Below, in pieces: positions 1 to 42,893 of a DNA stretch of 64,000 nt. The notes under the pieces are model-generated. The model did not search any database, was not told where the DNA came from, and saw nothing but the letters and a program-made list of their open reading frames with translations. This DNA comes from Scylla paramamosain (Eukaryota; Arthropoda; Malacostraca; Decapoda; Portunidae), in contig NC_087163.1 of assembly GCF_035594125.1 (NCBI RefSeq), forward strand, positions 4,282,501-4,346,500. Direction: 5' to 3'. Made by a program: the position numbers and the translations under genes. Numbering within the stretch: the stretch's first letter is position 1; each line of letters opens with the position of its first letter.

Positions 1-148
1 TTGCAGACCCAAATTATTGACAACTTGGTAAGTAATAATGGACTTTGTATCTCAGATAATGTCACATCATACTTTTTTTGTAATTCTACACTTGTATCTT
101 CCTGTTTTGAGTTTTGGATTATTTCACTCACCCTCTTTATTCTCCCAG

Positions 149-27872
<27,724 letters not shown>

Positions 27873-28103
27873 AGGAGGCTTGTTAATCCCAAGGTTTTGT
27901 GTACAAGTCGTTAATTTATTTCCTAAGAGTGAATCAGTGAAGAGGGACAGATTCCATGCAGTGTTACTGTACTTGGATACACTTTGTGGTTTGATTTTTG
28001 TTGAAAATTAATGAAATTGATTATTTAAAAATTATTTCTTTAAATTTAAAAACTTCATATTATATGAAGTGCAGACAACATAATGGTGGTGCATTTTTTC
28101 ATG

Positions 28104-28109
28104 ATTAAA
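28104..28109 (+). promoter_or_regulatory. Possible variant poly(A) signal ATTAAA for DNAJC13
   Basis: The first plausible cleavage signal after the stop is ATTAAA, 232 nt downstream. No AATAAA was seen in the first several hundred bases. AT-rich sequence makes chance hits likely. Confidence 0.25.
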
Positions 28110-28759
28110 TTTACTTAATTACAAGTTTAAAAGTTATATATTTTACTAGCACAGTGATATACACCTGACTGCTAAATACCTCTCCAAGTACTGTGCTTCT
28201 TTACAAAGGTGTGCTTGGCCATGTAACATAAGGGTCTCCTATTTTGATATCAGGTAATAAGCAGTTGTTTTTACTAATTTTAGAATTGTGTCAATAATCA
28301 AGAGATTTATTTCTTCTTTTCTATCAACTGAAGTGCTGCTTTGCATCTTCATAATGTGAAATACACTCACCTGTCACATCATAACAAAAAGAGGCAGTAG
28401 AAAGCACACTACCCATTATGTGATACATAACAATATATTCCATGGCATAGTGTGTTCCTAGGGAGGTGATTTCAAATTATCATCTTGAAGAAAATGCTTT
28501 CCTAGCTATAATACAAAATTTTAGCTTCTAAGTTTGGCAAAAACATTTATCTTATGCATCTCAAGTATGCTTTTCCAAACTATCAGAAGAATTGCCAAAC
28601 ACAAAATCTGAACATATCACAATTGATTTGCTCCTCTAATATGACTGCATTTCATCTCATTAGGTGCTGCACTAGCAGCTGATAACCAGAATTTAGATCT
28701 TATTGCAAATGTTAATGTCATGTTCCCTCTGCCATCTCTGCTTATTGTATGTATCAATA

Positions 28760-28813
<54 letters not shown>
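28760..28813 (+). repeat. (ATC)n trinucleotide repeat
   Basis: About 54 nt of ATC units, directly repeated without spacers. Confidence 0.97.
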
Positions 28814-29377
28814 ATTTTCATCATCATAATCACTTCTAAGGTCATTTAAGATAATTGTGATGAAGGCTCAGGACTCAACATAAGGAAAAATAACTGAAGA
28901 CAGTATCTTAACACAGGCATCCATCATATAACATCTGAAATGTATTGCTAGAGATAAATGAATCATGCTTCCAAAGTTAAAACTATTTTTAAGATGACTT
29001 CTATAATACCTTTGACATTTGAAGAACCTGTTTTTATTTAAGGGTAACTTGAATCCAGTTCAATTTTGAAAACTGAACTTGATCTGACAGTTGTCTTGGT
29101 TTTTAAACTGCAATATTTCTAATGTAGGAGGCTGTACCTGAGATGAATATGTTATGGAGTCATCAAATTCTTCAGGTTAGTTACTTCATTTTATAAATAA
29201 TTTACATTAACAAATTCAGGTATCAGAAGATAAATGTATGCATTAAAAAAATAATTTGAGAAATAAATGCTAAAAGAAATATTAATAATAATATAAATGA
29301 AAGGTGACCACAGGCCTGTGAGTTTATCCCATGCCAATTAGTTGTTTCATGGGAAACACTTGCAGGAATTTTTACTC

Positions 29378-29411
29378 TTTTTTTTTTTTTTTTTTTTTTA
29401 ATGAAAGGAAG

Positions 29412-29502
<91 letters not shown>
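29378..29502 (+). repeat. Poly(T) plus (AT)n tract
   Basis: 22 T, a short spacer, then about 88 nt AT. Confidence 0.96.
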
Positions 29503-29505
<3 letters not shown>

Positions 29506-29812
29506 CAAATTGTCATAAAACATGTTAAATGTTACAGATTTGCAGAATGGGTTGAATACTGAAAAAACAATTCAATTTAATATCTATAATATTTTCATAA
29601 TTCTTGAGTTTTGTGTTGTAGGATGGAGGGAAAGTGCAGAAAGACAGATTGTTCTAGAACTTGAAAGTAAAGGGAAAACCTTGCATTGCTGGGATTGAAA
29701 TATAAGTGAAAGTGAGTAGGATTGTGTACAGCAGGGCTTTTAGTGATCAAAGAGGATGGTGTGTATTTAACAACTGGAACTATAAAAACAGCAGCAGAAA
29801 ATGATGACTAAC

Positions 29813-29932
<120 letters not shown>

Positions 29933-31938
29933 AAATTAAGCATTATTTTGATGAGTGATGGAATTGAACAATGGACAGAGTTCATCAGTCTACATACCAG
30001 GCTGACATCTTTCTCAAAGATGGATAACCAAGATGTCTACTTGCTTTCAGTCACAAGCATTCCCTTTGATCTTATTCTCTTGTGGGACAAGAACCAGTCC
30101 TCCCTCCCTGCACCACATTATGTGAAGCTCAGTTGCACAGCATATCTTACAATTTCTACACCAGAGGCAAAGTATGTGCAGTATATTGCAACACAGTATC
30201 AGTATATGAAAATTTCTTCAAAATGTGATGCTGCATTTATTTTATGGACTAGGTGATTTACACAGTTCTATAGCCACAACTATTAAGGAGTAAGCACTCC
30301 CCCAACCACTTGAGAGGTCAAGATGTTCAGTGTTGCAGCCACAAAATGCATACATGGAAATAACAAGTATCTGGAGATTTGTTGATCCACAACAAGCCTG
30401 TCTGTTTATTTAGTGGCAAATTATGTATGGTAGAAAAACACTGAATAGAGTCAGAGGGGCAAGGAATGGCAGTGCTACTAGAGAATAGACTGCTGGCAGC
30501 CCTGCAGTGCATCACCTCACTGTGGGCCTTCACCAAGCCAGATGCAGCCATATTGTCATTAGCACTATTGCCATCATTATAAGGTCAAGCAGTTTAAAGT
30601 AGAGCTGAGGTTCTATCCTCCATGTGGCTACTTAAAACTGTATGGAGACTGTGTGGAGATGGAAGCTTGTTAGCAGCAGCAGCACCTGCACTTTGTCAGG
30701 GTACTCACTCATGCCTCGCTTAAATGGATTGCTAGACATTGTTGAATAACACCGTTACATATTGATGGCTGACTCCACATTTCATCCACAAATCACAATC
30801 ACTCAAGTCAGATTTAATGCAATGTGATCCAAATTCTTATGCTCCCTTGGATAAGAATTAGTAAAAGTAGGGGTTGAAGCAAGGCTAGGTAAAGGTAATA
30901 TATTGGTTTTAAACTGCCAGCTTTGAGGTCTCTCATCATACCCGTCATCAAGATTGCATTTAGATATATGAACCCCATAGTTGATCAGACTCCGGCAATA
31001 GGGAGTTGTGGCTGAGAAAGTTGCATACTAAGAAATATTTAGTCTTTTTATGTCTTGCCTCTTATTATATTTTGTGCTATGTCTGCTCTCAGCAATAATA
31101 AATGCATCCACTACATGCATAGGGGCATGTGTAAGCTTATAATTATTTTTTTTATTGTGCATATTTGCTAAGAATTATTGATGTAATGATAGGAAGCTTG
31201 TATGAAGCTCACCATTGTTGTGCCTCATTATTACACTGCCAGATTATTGTTCAGTCACCTGGCCTTATCTTGACAGTTTTTTCAACCAACTCTTAAGCAA
31301 GGGGAGAATTTTAAGTTGTGGCAGTAGAATTTTGCTCAATATTTAGCAAAACACTTGGACGCTTAACAACATCAGCTTGTATGCACTACTACTAAATGAA
31401 ACAGTTGGATGAAATATTAAAGTACTTGATTTTAGCCAACCATACAGAAAGAAGTGCTCAGAACATTTGCAAAATAACACAGGAACTACATAATTATGAT
31501 ATCCTACAAACTTACCAATTGACATTGCAGTTGTTAACACACTGCTACTTGAAAATAGGTGCTAACTCATCCTAAGGCAACAACCTGTTCAAAAACTGTT
31601 CCCAGATGTTGTAAGATTACACAGATTCCATTGCAAATAGATATCTCTATTTCCAAGTCCTATATGTAAATAGCCAATTGTGTATCTGTTTCAGAAACTT
31701 AAGTTTATTCAGATAAACTACACAGAGGCATCACAGGGTTGAGTGAGGATTCACTACAGCCAAGCCAGGGTTTTATGTGGTGCCTGCTTTCTTTCAACTA
31801 CTGCTTTCCCTTTTCACCTTTGGTTTTTATTTATATATTGTTTTTTATATATCTTTTGTACATATGTATTTCTTTGCAAAGCCTTTTCTTGGTATTTCTT
31901 GTCAGGATAATTTATGGCAATCATAGAATCCTGAATTT

Positions 31939-32080
<142 letters not shown>

Positions 32081-33009
32081 GAAGAGGCAGTGGTGACAAG
32101 TTGCAAACTGGTAGTATTTGCTTTTTTGTGCCTTTCTGATTCTGTTGCTGGTGAACAGTTTTCATGTGAGGAGATAATGCATAAATTTAAAGTACTCATT
32201 TCAGTGATATCTTTCACATATAAATGATTTGTATTAGACTCGGACTACAAGTTATGTTGTGGAAGATCATTTAGAATACAGTTATGTTTAATTTAGTGAT
32301 AAAATTACCTCATCTCATTCATTGTTGCTAGGTTCCATTTACAGATTTTGGTTATAGGAGCTCTCTAATTAAACCCTTCAGCAATCTACTGATTAAAGAC
32401 TAGAAAGTCTGTCATTCACGGACAAATGATGGACAAAAATTTACTTGTACATAATTGGTAAGACAGAAATATAAAATGATGGAGCACTGACCTGTAAATG
32501 AGTGTAATGAAGAAGAGTTCATTATAACATGTTTAGTAGTAAACAAGTTTCGTCACCATTAGTCCACTCATCACAATCACTTTTGCAAGACTAGGCCAAG
32601 ATCTCCATGTTTCCTTCATCAGTATTGACATCATCATCATCATTATTATAGTTATTTAATCTATGAAACAATCACTTGCCAGCTGTGGTGCCCTGCTCCA
32701 GACATGGCCTTTATTGGCATGCTTGGCACAGGAGACGTGCAGACTGATTACAACTGCTAGTCACCCACACCCGATGAAGTAACATAAGTGAGCTCTCCAT
32801 CTTTGCCCTTCTCCATAGTAGTGTTTCAGTTTGTGGCAACATTTTTCATCTACTAAACTTATGAAGTTCTGAATTAATTATAATAATAGTAAAGCATAAA
32901 GAGTTTTGTTCCATGCTCTGCCAATATTTTGATATTAGTAATTTTTAAGTCCACTATACAGTACTGTTGTATCAAGTCAATGAAACTGTGTACTGCTGGA
33001 TGAGCTGAT

Positions 33010-33170
<161 letters not shown>

Positions 33171-34907
33171 TTTTCTTGTTTCTTTTTTTGTGAATATATA
33201 TATGAGCACCTTTATCATGTTTCAGCATTATGTTTTTATCATGTTTCAGCATTTGTAAACTGAGTATCATACAGTTTTGATGCATCCCACTGAAATAGTC
33301 TTAAGATTTAATCATACTTGCATCAACATATCAGGCATGCCACAGCATCCTCTTCTTCCTATGCCTGATTGCCATGCTTGCAAGGCTAAAGTTGTGACGA
33401 AGAGGTGGGAACCCCATCCTATATACCACTATATGTTGCAATTAATGTGATGTTGTTTATACAAAGAGTGAGCAAGTGTCAACACATGATTTTTTTCAGC
33501 ATAAGGTAGTTACAGCATGTTACCAACTCCAAAAAGGGAAAGAAGAAAACAATGTGTGGCATTTATTTTTTGCACAGTAGTGTAGTGAAACAAATTCCTG
33601 TTCACAGTAGACAATTAAACATATTTTGAGTTTTAAGCAGTATAAGCCAGACCAATGTTTTTTGTATGTTATTACAAAGTATAGTCACAGAAAGATTAAT
33701 TTTAAACAATATGTTGATACTGTATTTGTACTTAATGACAGTATTATTTCTTTATATTTTTTTCTTGTAGTGCACTCCATGAGAATCCTAAGAGCCCATT
33801 ACCAGCATGAAATGATGTGTTTTGTTGGCATGGGGTCAGTGCTGCTCACCACACTTTTCTTAGCAAAGTCACAATGAAATTCACCACATAATGGACAAAA
33901 TGGAGGCACTGAGAACTCTCAGCTTGCATGAGGGAAAAGAAATGTAAGATCAAAACCTCTACAGTGTCATTGCACCCCAGGGATAGGTACTGATAAACTC
34001 TCAGCTATGTGCTTTCAACCCATTTTAAGGTTAATACTCTGTTATATATACTTTTTATCCTTCCTGCTGTATCCCCAACAACAACCAAAGGAGCATGAAA
34101 CAAGCCTGAGGGAGCAACAGGTCCCTGGCTGACACCAATATTGTTACAGCATTGTGTGCAACACTTGCATGTCCACATGCACTAGCTCTGCCCTCTGTTA
34201 GTGCAGCAGTGAAGCACCCAGCTATGGGTGCACATACATACAAAATATATTTTGGAAAAAAGAATGATGATGGAGGTATTTTATATATGTGTTATGTCCT
34301 TGAAGATTTTTGTACCCTTTCATGTTTGTTCATAAAGAGTTGACATAATTTTAGAAATATATAATCTATCATATACTAATAAATTTATTCATTAAATAAC
34401 TTAGTAATCATAATTTTGAGTACTTGTTGAACTGTATTACGTTCCATTCTATACTGAAATTTCCACATTTGTTTTAACCTCACACTTTTGATTTTTCTCT
34501 TGCCATGTAGTGTCTTTGTGTCTTAGGATAGGTGGTTCTGAAGGGAACATTGTACAGGTCTATTCAGCTGCTTGTGTCCTTTATGTATGTGAATTACTAG
34601 ATTTTTTTTTTTTTTTTTTTTTTTTATTATTATCAAATCATTCCTAAGATTTAACAGGAAAAATTATGTAGTTGCAGCAGGTTTTTATTTTGTTTCAGAG
34701 GGATAATTAGGTACAAGGGCACATTCTGCCACACCTCTGGACTTTGGCTGGTTGTTATAAGCCTAGCAAAACTTTGTTTCTTGCTATGAATAAATTGCAT
34801 AGTGATGTGTGGATGAACCTTTGGCAGTGTGTGTAAGTGATGTGAGCAGGGAACAACTTTGTTTTCCTCTCACGCATTGGTGGGGGGGTGCCCCAAATGG
34901 AAGAGAA

Positions 34908-35020
<113 letters not shown>

Positions 35021-36649
35021 GGAAGGGGAAATGATTTCATAAATACTTAGTAATTTAAATTACACAAATTATTTCAAAATGAGCCTTATAAAAAGTAAAA
35101 TTTCTGCAGTGTAACGTTTCATATGCTAGAGGAAGCCACTGAATTTTGTGCACTTTATATTTCCATAGACTTTTAAAACCATATGCCCTGTGAGCCAAGC
35201 TGTGGTCAGTCCTGATGCAGCTGGTGGAGGGAGTGTGCTGTGTGGCTCCACTGAGAGATCTGCTAAGGTAGATGAAAGCTTTTCTGTGATGTAGACAAAG
35301 CTGTTGTAGCATATTGTATATAACCGATTTTTATAATGAAGTTGTCTATATATGAATAAAGTCACTTAATTACTGTGGTTGTTATTGCACTTCCGATTTG
35401 GTTGTTTACAAGAGTAATTCTATATTTGTTAATGTAGCTTTAAGTGTTGCTACACAGGAAATATTTATGGCTTAGTTTAGTATTTTTGGTACTGTTAAAA
35501 TCTTAAAGGATTTAAGTACCTAAATAGGTAGATTGTGACCCTCGTCCTTCCCACTCCCCAGAGAGCTGATGAAACGAGACACGTCACTCCTCAGTAGATG
35601 TCCTTGTTCATAAAGTATTTTAGTTTCCTGAGATTTTCTTTATACCGTCTTCTTGGGGCTTATGGTGGAGCACGGTGAAAGCACATTGTATTAATAGGAG
35701 ATACTTGAAGCTAGAGAGAGTGCACAAACTAAAGTAAGTAGATCCTCGTTATTATTCATAAGTTAGGCAACGCATGCAGTGGTGTAGGTAATTACAAGAA
35801 AGAGTATATCTGTTTGTCATTTCCCGCTATCTTCTCGAGTTTGCATGACATCAGAGCTCATTTGTCAATGAGTACCAAACCTTCAATTTATTCATTATTT
35901 TTACTTTATTTATTTATTTTACTTTTTTCGGACATGGTTAGCTTACTTCCTCTTCATCTCCTGATCTGTCAATATGCATTTATTGCGTCGCTAAGCCAGG
36001 GGGTTGAAGTTCAGTGGTTGCAACTTACCCAAGGTTTTTTGCTTGATTATAAACACCATCATGACTTGGTGATTGATACTGAAATATTTCAAAGGGGTAG
36101 AAGGGCAGGTACTATTATAGTTTGATTGAAAGCTCGAAACTAAACCTCATTGTCTCAGAGAACGAAGAATCGGTTGTGCTCAAGAAAGGTTGTGGTCCTT
36201 TAACCATACAATAGACATTTAATACATTATCAATATACTTAACTTTGTCTTCTGTGTTTTATTAGGATTCTGGAGTTTTTTTTTTTTTTATCTATCTTTA
36301 TATGGTTAATCTTTGTAGTCGAAAGTTCGAAACCTCGATCTTGGACAGCAAAAACGCGGCCTTTCTCCTGAATGCATTCATCAGACTTAATATATGCAAC
36401 TTCTCAAGTTAAATAAAGTAGTGAAAATAGCCTCTGTATTTTATTTATAAACTTACTTAACAGTAGCACCTTTTCATGGATAATTCATAGATTGTAGAAA
36501 AGCGTAAAACGAGTCAGGAATGTTGTTATGTCTTTGTTTCGTGTAATAAAGTTTTCACATGAATAGGCTTCTTATTAATGCTTCAGCGTATTTTATACGT
36601 GATTTTTCATGATACTTTCTATTAATTCATGTTTCGTAGGAAATCATAA

Positions 36650-36720
36650 ATGAGAATGGACGATGATGACGTGGATCGTCACGTGGACGTGGTCATCAAC
36701 ATGGCAGGTAGCATGTGGAG
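36650..36720 (+). CDS. Unassigned first coding exon (ATG to strong donor)
   Basis: After an acceptor-like GTTTCGTAG (36631-36639) comes ATAA-ATG and 71 nt encoding M-R-M-D-D-D-D-V-D-R-H-V-D-V-V-I-N-M-A-G-(S-M-W-R), then GTAAGTGAG. Codon use is G/C-rich at third positions, unlike the surrounding AT-rich DNA, and the donor is near consensus. It leaves two bases over. I do not recognise the protein. No convincing partner exon was found before 47 kb on this strand, so the rest may lie in long introns or this may be a relic. Confidence 0.45.
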
Positions 36721-37399
36721 GTAAGTGAGAAGCGGTGATTCATTTATTTATTTATTTATTTTTTCAACCTGTATTACTGTAACATCTGCAGTTGTGAGTG
36801 TATTAGCGCTCAGAAAAGCTCTTGAATATACATGATGAGTCTTGGGTGAATAGAATGGCGTAGGCTAGCAGGGCGAGAGGAGGGAAGGGTGAAGCAGGCT
36901 GGGCATTGCAGTGGTGGCGGACCACCGATGCTGTTGTGGTTAGGATGCTCATTACCTGGTGTACTTCGCCGGTACATGTTCATTATAAAGTATTAAGGTT
37001 TGATTGTGGGAAGGCTCCAGAGAGGTATATATTTAAATACAGACGGCTATAAGTTTGTGAATCTTGTTTAACTCGTCCTCACATAGTACTTGATTATTAG
37101 TACTTGAAAGTAACGTGTGTATTCAGTGGCAGGACTGTCAAGGCTGAGCAGAATCCACTACGCCGTTGTTCTTAGGTTAGACTGGTGGCGCACTGAATGC
37201 CTTCAGGCGCTGTCACGTCACTTTCGTTTTATTTTTATTTACTTTCTACTACTTAGTAGTACTGCAACACACTTTAGTTATACATGCTTCCAAAGTTCAT
37301 GATGATTTGAAAGTGAGACTCACTGAAGTTGGAAATTTATTAAATTTTTAGATTTTTCATAATTTTTTTGAGGTGGGTCTTGATTTCATAAGACTGGTA

Positions 37400-38778
37400 T
37401 TTCACAGAGCAAAAAGTATTGACTGCCTTATTCCCACACCTGCAGCCCACACACAGAAATGTAAATAAAACAGAAAAATACTCATATATTAGTATTTAAT
37501 CATCTGGGCCTTCTTGATAACCATCTTGAGTCTCCTAGGCATAGAATCAGCAAGTTTCTTTAAGTAATCATGGCCCATGTCAGTGATCCACAGTTTCTTG
37601 ATTTCATCAATCAGCTGTGGTGCTGAAGATGTGTCACATATTGCAAGCCATTCCTTCGTGTGACTCTAACAGTTCTCGATTGTACTCAAATCTGGGGAGT
37701 TACCTGGCCAATCAAGATGCAGTGTGTCATGTTCCTCCAGCCACTTCATCACTTTTTTTTTTTTTTTTTATACCATTTGACATGGTACACCACCCTACAC
37801 TACATGAAAGTGTGACATCCATGCAAATCTTGAAAAAGAGCATATGATCATCCAGCATCTGAATTTTAAAAATCAGCTCGCATTGTTTGATTCTTAGGCA
37901 AAAAATACAGCCCCGCACATCCTCCAGCACCACTAAATGCTCCCCAGACTATCATGCTGTCTCACTGTTTCACGGTTTTTTCTGTATACTGAGGCTTGTA
38001 GTGGTCAGAATTCCGTGGTCATCTAATCTCTCCAGGCTGTGATCTGATGAACCTGAAGGTGTGTTTGTTGCTGAAAAGCACCTTACACTTCTGCTCTTCA
38101 GTCCAACTCTTATATTTGTGGGCAAAAGCAAGTGTCTTCGCCATTAGCTTGGTCAGCAGCAGTTTCCGAGCAAGTTTGAATGTGGGGGAGGCTGAGTTCC
38201 TTCTACAACCTGTGCTGTATTGTCTGTTCTGAGATGTTTTCCAGCATTTTGGGATGAGTCTTCTTTAGCTGACAGGCTGTAAGTCATGGATCCTTCAATA
38301 ATTTGTGTTCAAAAGCTCATCAATACCCTTAGAGGTTTTCCTTGGTCTCCCAAGTTTTCAAGGAAGGTCCTGAGAAGGAGCAACCACTGATCTTGTAGTC
38401 CTCTCACTCTGACCTGTACCTGACAATTTCTCTTGTAGTGACATTTTCACACCACCAGGCCAAAATTCTAGCCTTTTCTTCATTATTGAGGTTGTCTGGA
38501 GACATCTGAGCCAAGTTGTAACAAAACTACAGCAGCAACAAGTGGAGAACTGAAAGTACAGAATTCTGGCATGAAACAGATCAGCATCCTTTCTCTCTGC
38601 TACAGCTCACCGAGCACTAAGCAGGAAAACCTGACGTGTGGAGGTCCAGAGGGGTTCCTGATTTGTCAGATGTATGATGACTTCTGTCAGGCAGACAACA
38701 GAGGAGAAATGCAAGTGTTCTGTCTGCTTCTTACCATTGATTTCTAACATAAGGCACTCAAAACTTATTGTGGACACT
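37400..38778 (-). mobile_element. Decayed Tc1/mariner-like DNA transposon
   Basis: On the minus strand, frames broken by many stops and shifts read in order: an N-terminal helix-turn-helix region (L-N-N-E-E-K-A-R-I-L), L-G-R-P-R-K-T-S, S-I-M-V-W-G-A-F-S-G, then L-D-W-P-G-N-S-P-D-L-S-T-I-E-N and L-A-D-S-M-P-R-R-L-K. The W-P-x-x-S-P-D-L-x-x-I-E-N block is the hallmark of Tc1-type DDE transposases. Terminal inverted repeats are partly kept: left AAGTATTGACTGCCTTATT against right AAGTTTTGAGTGCCTTATG (minus strand). A TA dinucleotide lies next to each end, as expected for this superfamily. Length about 1.4 kb is typical. It is not functional. Confidence 0.85.
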
Positions 38779-40730
38779 GTATGTACCTATCCAATATATT
38801 TGTCACCCTAGTTTGATCCATCCTTATTTAGAGTAGGTTAATCAAGGCGCTAAGTAGTGTTGGAAAGTTAAGGCGAATCCAACAAAATGAAGTTTTGAGT
38901 TATTGGCATTTGAAATATTATCTCAGTGAATTCCTTTAGTTGTGAGGGTGAATCCAACAATATGCTGTTTTACGGACTAGCAGGAAGTGCTCTTGTCTGA
39001 TTGGCTGTGTGGAAGGTGTGGCATAATGTCAGTGCAGCCCACCAGTGATTGGTAAACACTGATATCAGCTTCGCCTCTCCTACAATGTACTTTTCTTGTT
39101 GCCTTCCACATGTGATAAAGTTCTGAGCGCTAAGTTTGGTGCATCTCTATATTCAGAGGAATTTTTGACTATGTTGTAAGGGCAAAAAAGACATTCGAAA
39201 CATGTGGTGACATAAGATAATTGGCAAGTCTAACTCAGAACCACGAAAGATGTAGATTCTCCCGTCCTACACTAAATGCCTCAGTTCATTCATTATATGT
39301 AATGTATATTGAGATTAGAATAATGTAACACCCATTGTTCAGGCTCTTAGGATACTTTATTACACCTTACATGTTTGCAGGTGTGTGCTCTCCTGCTGCT
39401 GCTGTTGGGTAAAAGATGACCGAGTGGTAAGTCATGGTGCTGGCAGCCTTACAAGTTGACATGTGCCCGAAGACCACTGCATATTGTGCTCCACACTCCA
39501 GTCTTGCTTCAGTTGGAGTTGGATTCATGGTAAAATATTTAGATTTTCTCCACTTTTCATATATGGACAAGCACTATAGTGAATCCAGCCTTACTTGGTA
39601 ATTGAACCATTGGCTGCACCTGTCACGCATTGCTGTCATGTTTACTGTTGACAAGCACATGAACACATTTCTTTCACTCATACTGTCATCCTTTGCCTTA
39701 ATTATTCCAAAGTTACAAGTTGTTACATACTACTGCATGTTTTTTTAATGGCTTTCAATTTGATGTAACGACGTATATTTTCTGGTACACATGGTAGTGT
39801 GTACAGGTCATGCAGTGCTGCAGTCCCAGTATCCTTGACACATGAATCATCCAGGCCATGTCCTGCTGGCCTAGGTCAGGTCTGGTCAGGTCACTCCAGG
39901 GTTGAGGTGGCAACAGTGTGGATGGGTAGAGCAAACACCCCAAGTACCAAGTTAGTCTGGATCCACTTTAGTAGTGATGTGCCTTGCTTCGTTTTGCAAC
40001 CATTGCTCAGTGCATAAACAATACTAGAGTTTTAGTTGTGGATAACTGTTAAATGATTGGGTTAAGCCCCACATCATGACAGGTTTCCTAGATATTATAT
40101 AACCTGGAGGAGTCTGCTTACTAACTGATAAATGCATCTTTGGATCACATTTTATCATTAGTTATGAATTGTGATCTTGGTGTCTGGAGAGCTAGAATAA
40201 TGAGAACATGTTTGTAATGTTGTTAACCTTTGTATTTCTAAAGTGAATGTGTTGCAAGAAAACTATCATGTTTTCAGATTGGGCTTGTTATATGTTTTCC
40301 TGAAATCATATTGGTAGTGTCAGGATGGTACCATGAGAAATCAGTGATGGCTGTGTTCCCAGTATATTGTAAATGCTACAAAGCTAATGCTGGCAAATGT
40401 GAATAGCTAGAAATGTCTTCCTTGGAAACCAAAATTCAACCATGTAAGAGCTCATTATTCTTTGTTCATTTAATGAGTCACTTTATCTTGAATTCAATGG
40501 TCAGTATATAGATATACCTAATTTCCTGCAGTTCTGTGTAATTTATAGTTTTGATTCAGGTTTTTCCCTCTACACCAAACTCCTCATTTTGTTAAGAGGG
40601 CTGTTGGTTTTTCATAAATAGGCTTAGTTTTTTCCTTTGTAGTGATTAATATACTTTTCATAGTTAGATTTGCAGTCATTTTGTCATTCTTTTTGTAGAG
40701 GATGCATACAAAATTATCACTTTGGTAATT

Positions 40731-40919
40731 TCTGTAACTTTGAGTCAGTTTCTCTGGATGTTTGAGATCATCATTTAATGAAGAATAAGGAAATTTTGTG
40801 AATTAGACTAGATGGTGTGGCTGTCTGTAACTTTTAGTTAGTTTCTCTGGATATTTGAAGTCATCATTTAATGAAGAATAAGAAAATTTTGTGAATTAGA
40901 CTAGATGATGTGGTTGTAT
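40731..40919 (+). repeat. Tandem duplication, two ~93-bp units
   Basis: Both units read TCTGTAACTTT, GTTTCTCTGGAT and then a near-identical TCATCATTTAATGAAGAATA block continuing to TTGTGAATTAGACTAGATG. A few substitutions separate them, so the event is fairly recent. Confidence 0.92.
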
Positions 40920-41555
40920 GTGTTATTTGCATTCTTTTAAGGTTCTGTGTGTCCATTGTTATTAGTGGCAAGACAGTTAAGGATAACCAACTTTCACTTG
41001 GGCAGTGAACTGTATAGGTAGTGCTTGCTCTGGGTGTGATCACTGACTGGTTACAGTTTAGGCTGAATTTTCACCTTTTCTAACTATAAAGCATCACAGT
41101 AATCTGCTCCTGCAACCTTTTAGGATGTAAATTATATTAAAATAATATTTAAGGTGCTTTATTAGGTCACATAATTAACAAATTAAACCACAAAATTGGT
41201 ATTTTCAGTTAAAACACTATGTTCTTAGTTTCCTTTCCACAGGTACTCCTTGGAGAAAATACTATATTCTTTAAATGCTTTCAGGACGTCCAGTGTCAGC
41301 TGTAGAGTCAAAAAACCTCGTGCCTTGTCAGCAAAGATTAAGTCAAAGTAAATGAGGATGAAGGTGATTTTAAATGTTATGTTGCTTGATGAGGTAGTCT
41401 TTTTTTGTAATGTTTAGGATTTCATGTTACCTACAGGAGGATGAGTGTTAAAATGAAGTTCACTGGGAGTTGATGTAGTTGTTTGAAGCAGGATAGTGTG
41501 GCACAATGTCTGTTTGGGGTCTCAAACTTGGAATATGGAGAGGAATATGGAGAGG

Positions 41556-41855
<300 letters not shown>

Positions 41856-42893
41856 TTTAAAATTTTTCAGGAGCATGTGTTAAGTAACACTAGAGCAGAA
41901 TATTGAGATTTTTAGATGTAGAAAGTTTACTGGAGACAGCTAGGATGATTTCTCTGCTTTACAGCATCCAGTTCTCCATATCCAAACACTCTCTGTGATG
42001 CTCAGCTTCTCTGTACATCAGTTCACTGAAACCCAGCTACCTCTGTAGGTTTAGTTGTGTTGTAGCTGAGCACTGATTGGCTGCTGCAGTGTATTTACAA
42101 CTCAGTACTGTTTTAAATTCATTACTAACAATGCATATTACCATTTCATAATTAACAAAATGATAGGTTGAAAAGTTACAAAATTCAGGCCTATTATGAT
42201 AACAAACTAATAAATATGACCATGAATGAACTATCAGGGATGTGGGAATCCAGTAACACTGCTGCTACACAGCCATCTCAGCAGGTCACACTACCTTCTC
42301 AGTGTTTTCTTATTATTCCTATACTTATAACTATAAAATCTATGAGGAGGTAGTGTGTACTGCTGATACAATGAATGTGTGACAGCAGTGCTGTCTAACT
42401 CCCAGAGTTTAGACAAGTGTGTTCATTAATATTTTTTTTCTGATTCTTTATTTCTTCATATTGGCTGGATTTTTGTGACTTGCCCAATACCTTTTTTTTG
42501 GTAATTATGAAAAAGTAGCATACTCATCAATGAATAACAAAAAAAAAAAAAAAAAAAAAAAAGCTAACACTGAGTTATAACATATGGCAGCAACCAATCC
42601 ATTACTTGGCTAAGGATCTTGCTTGCCTAATACAGGTTGCTCTGTTCAGCCACTAGAGAATGAAGTGGAGTTACTGCTGTTTAAGCTACTTTTGTCAAGT
42701 GTAGGCTTTCTCCTCATTTTATGTAGGATATTCAATTTAGCTTTCTTTTCAGATACTTTTCTCTTCATCCTTTCAGTATGGGCATACTAGAATATTGCAG
42801 AAAATTACAAGACAAGACACCCTTTGGTTCCCATGACAAAAGTCTGTAATGAAATGCGTGCATCAATCACTGTATTGTAACTTGTGGGTGATC

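Noticed and set aside
28760..28813. Regular ATC repeats as a CRISPR-like array
   Set aside because: Trinucleotide microsatellite without spacers in a eukaryotic genome.
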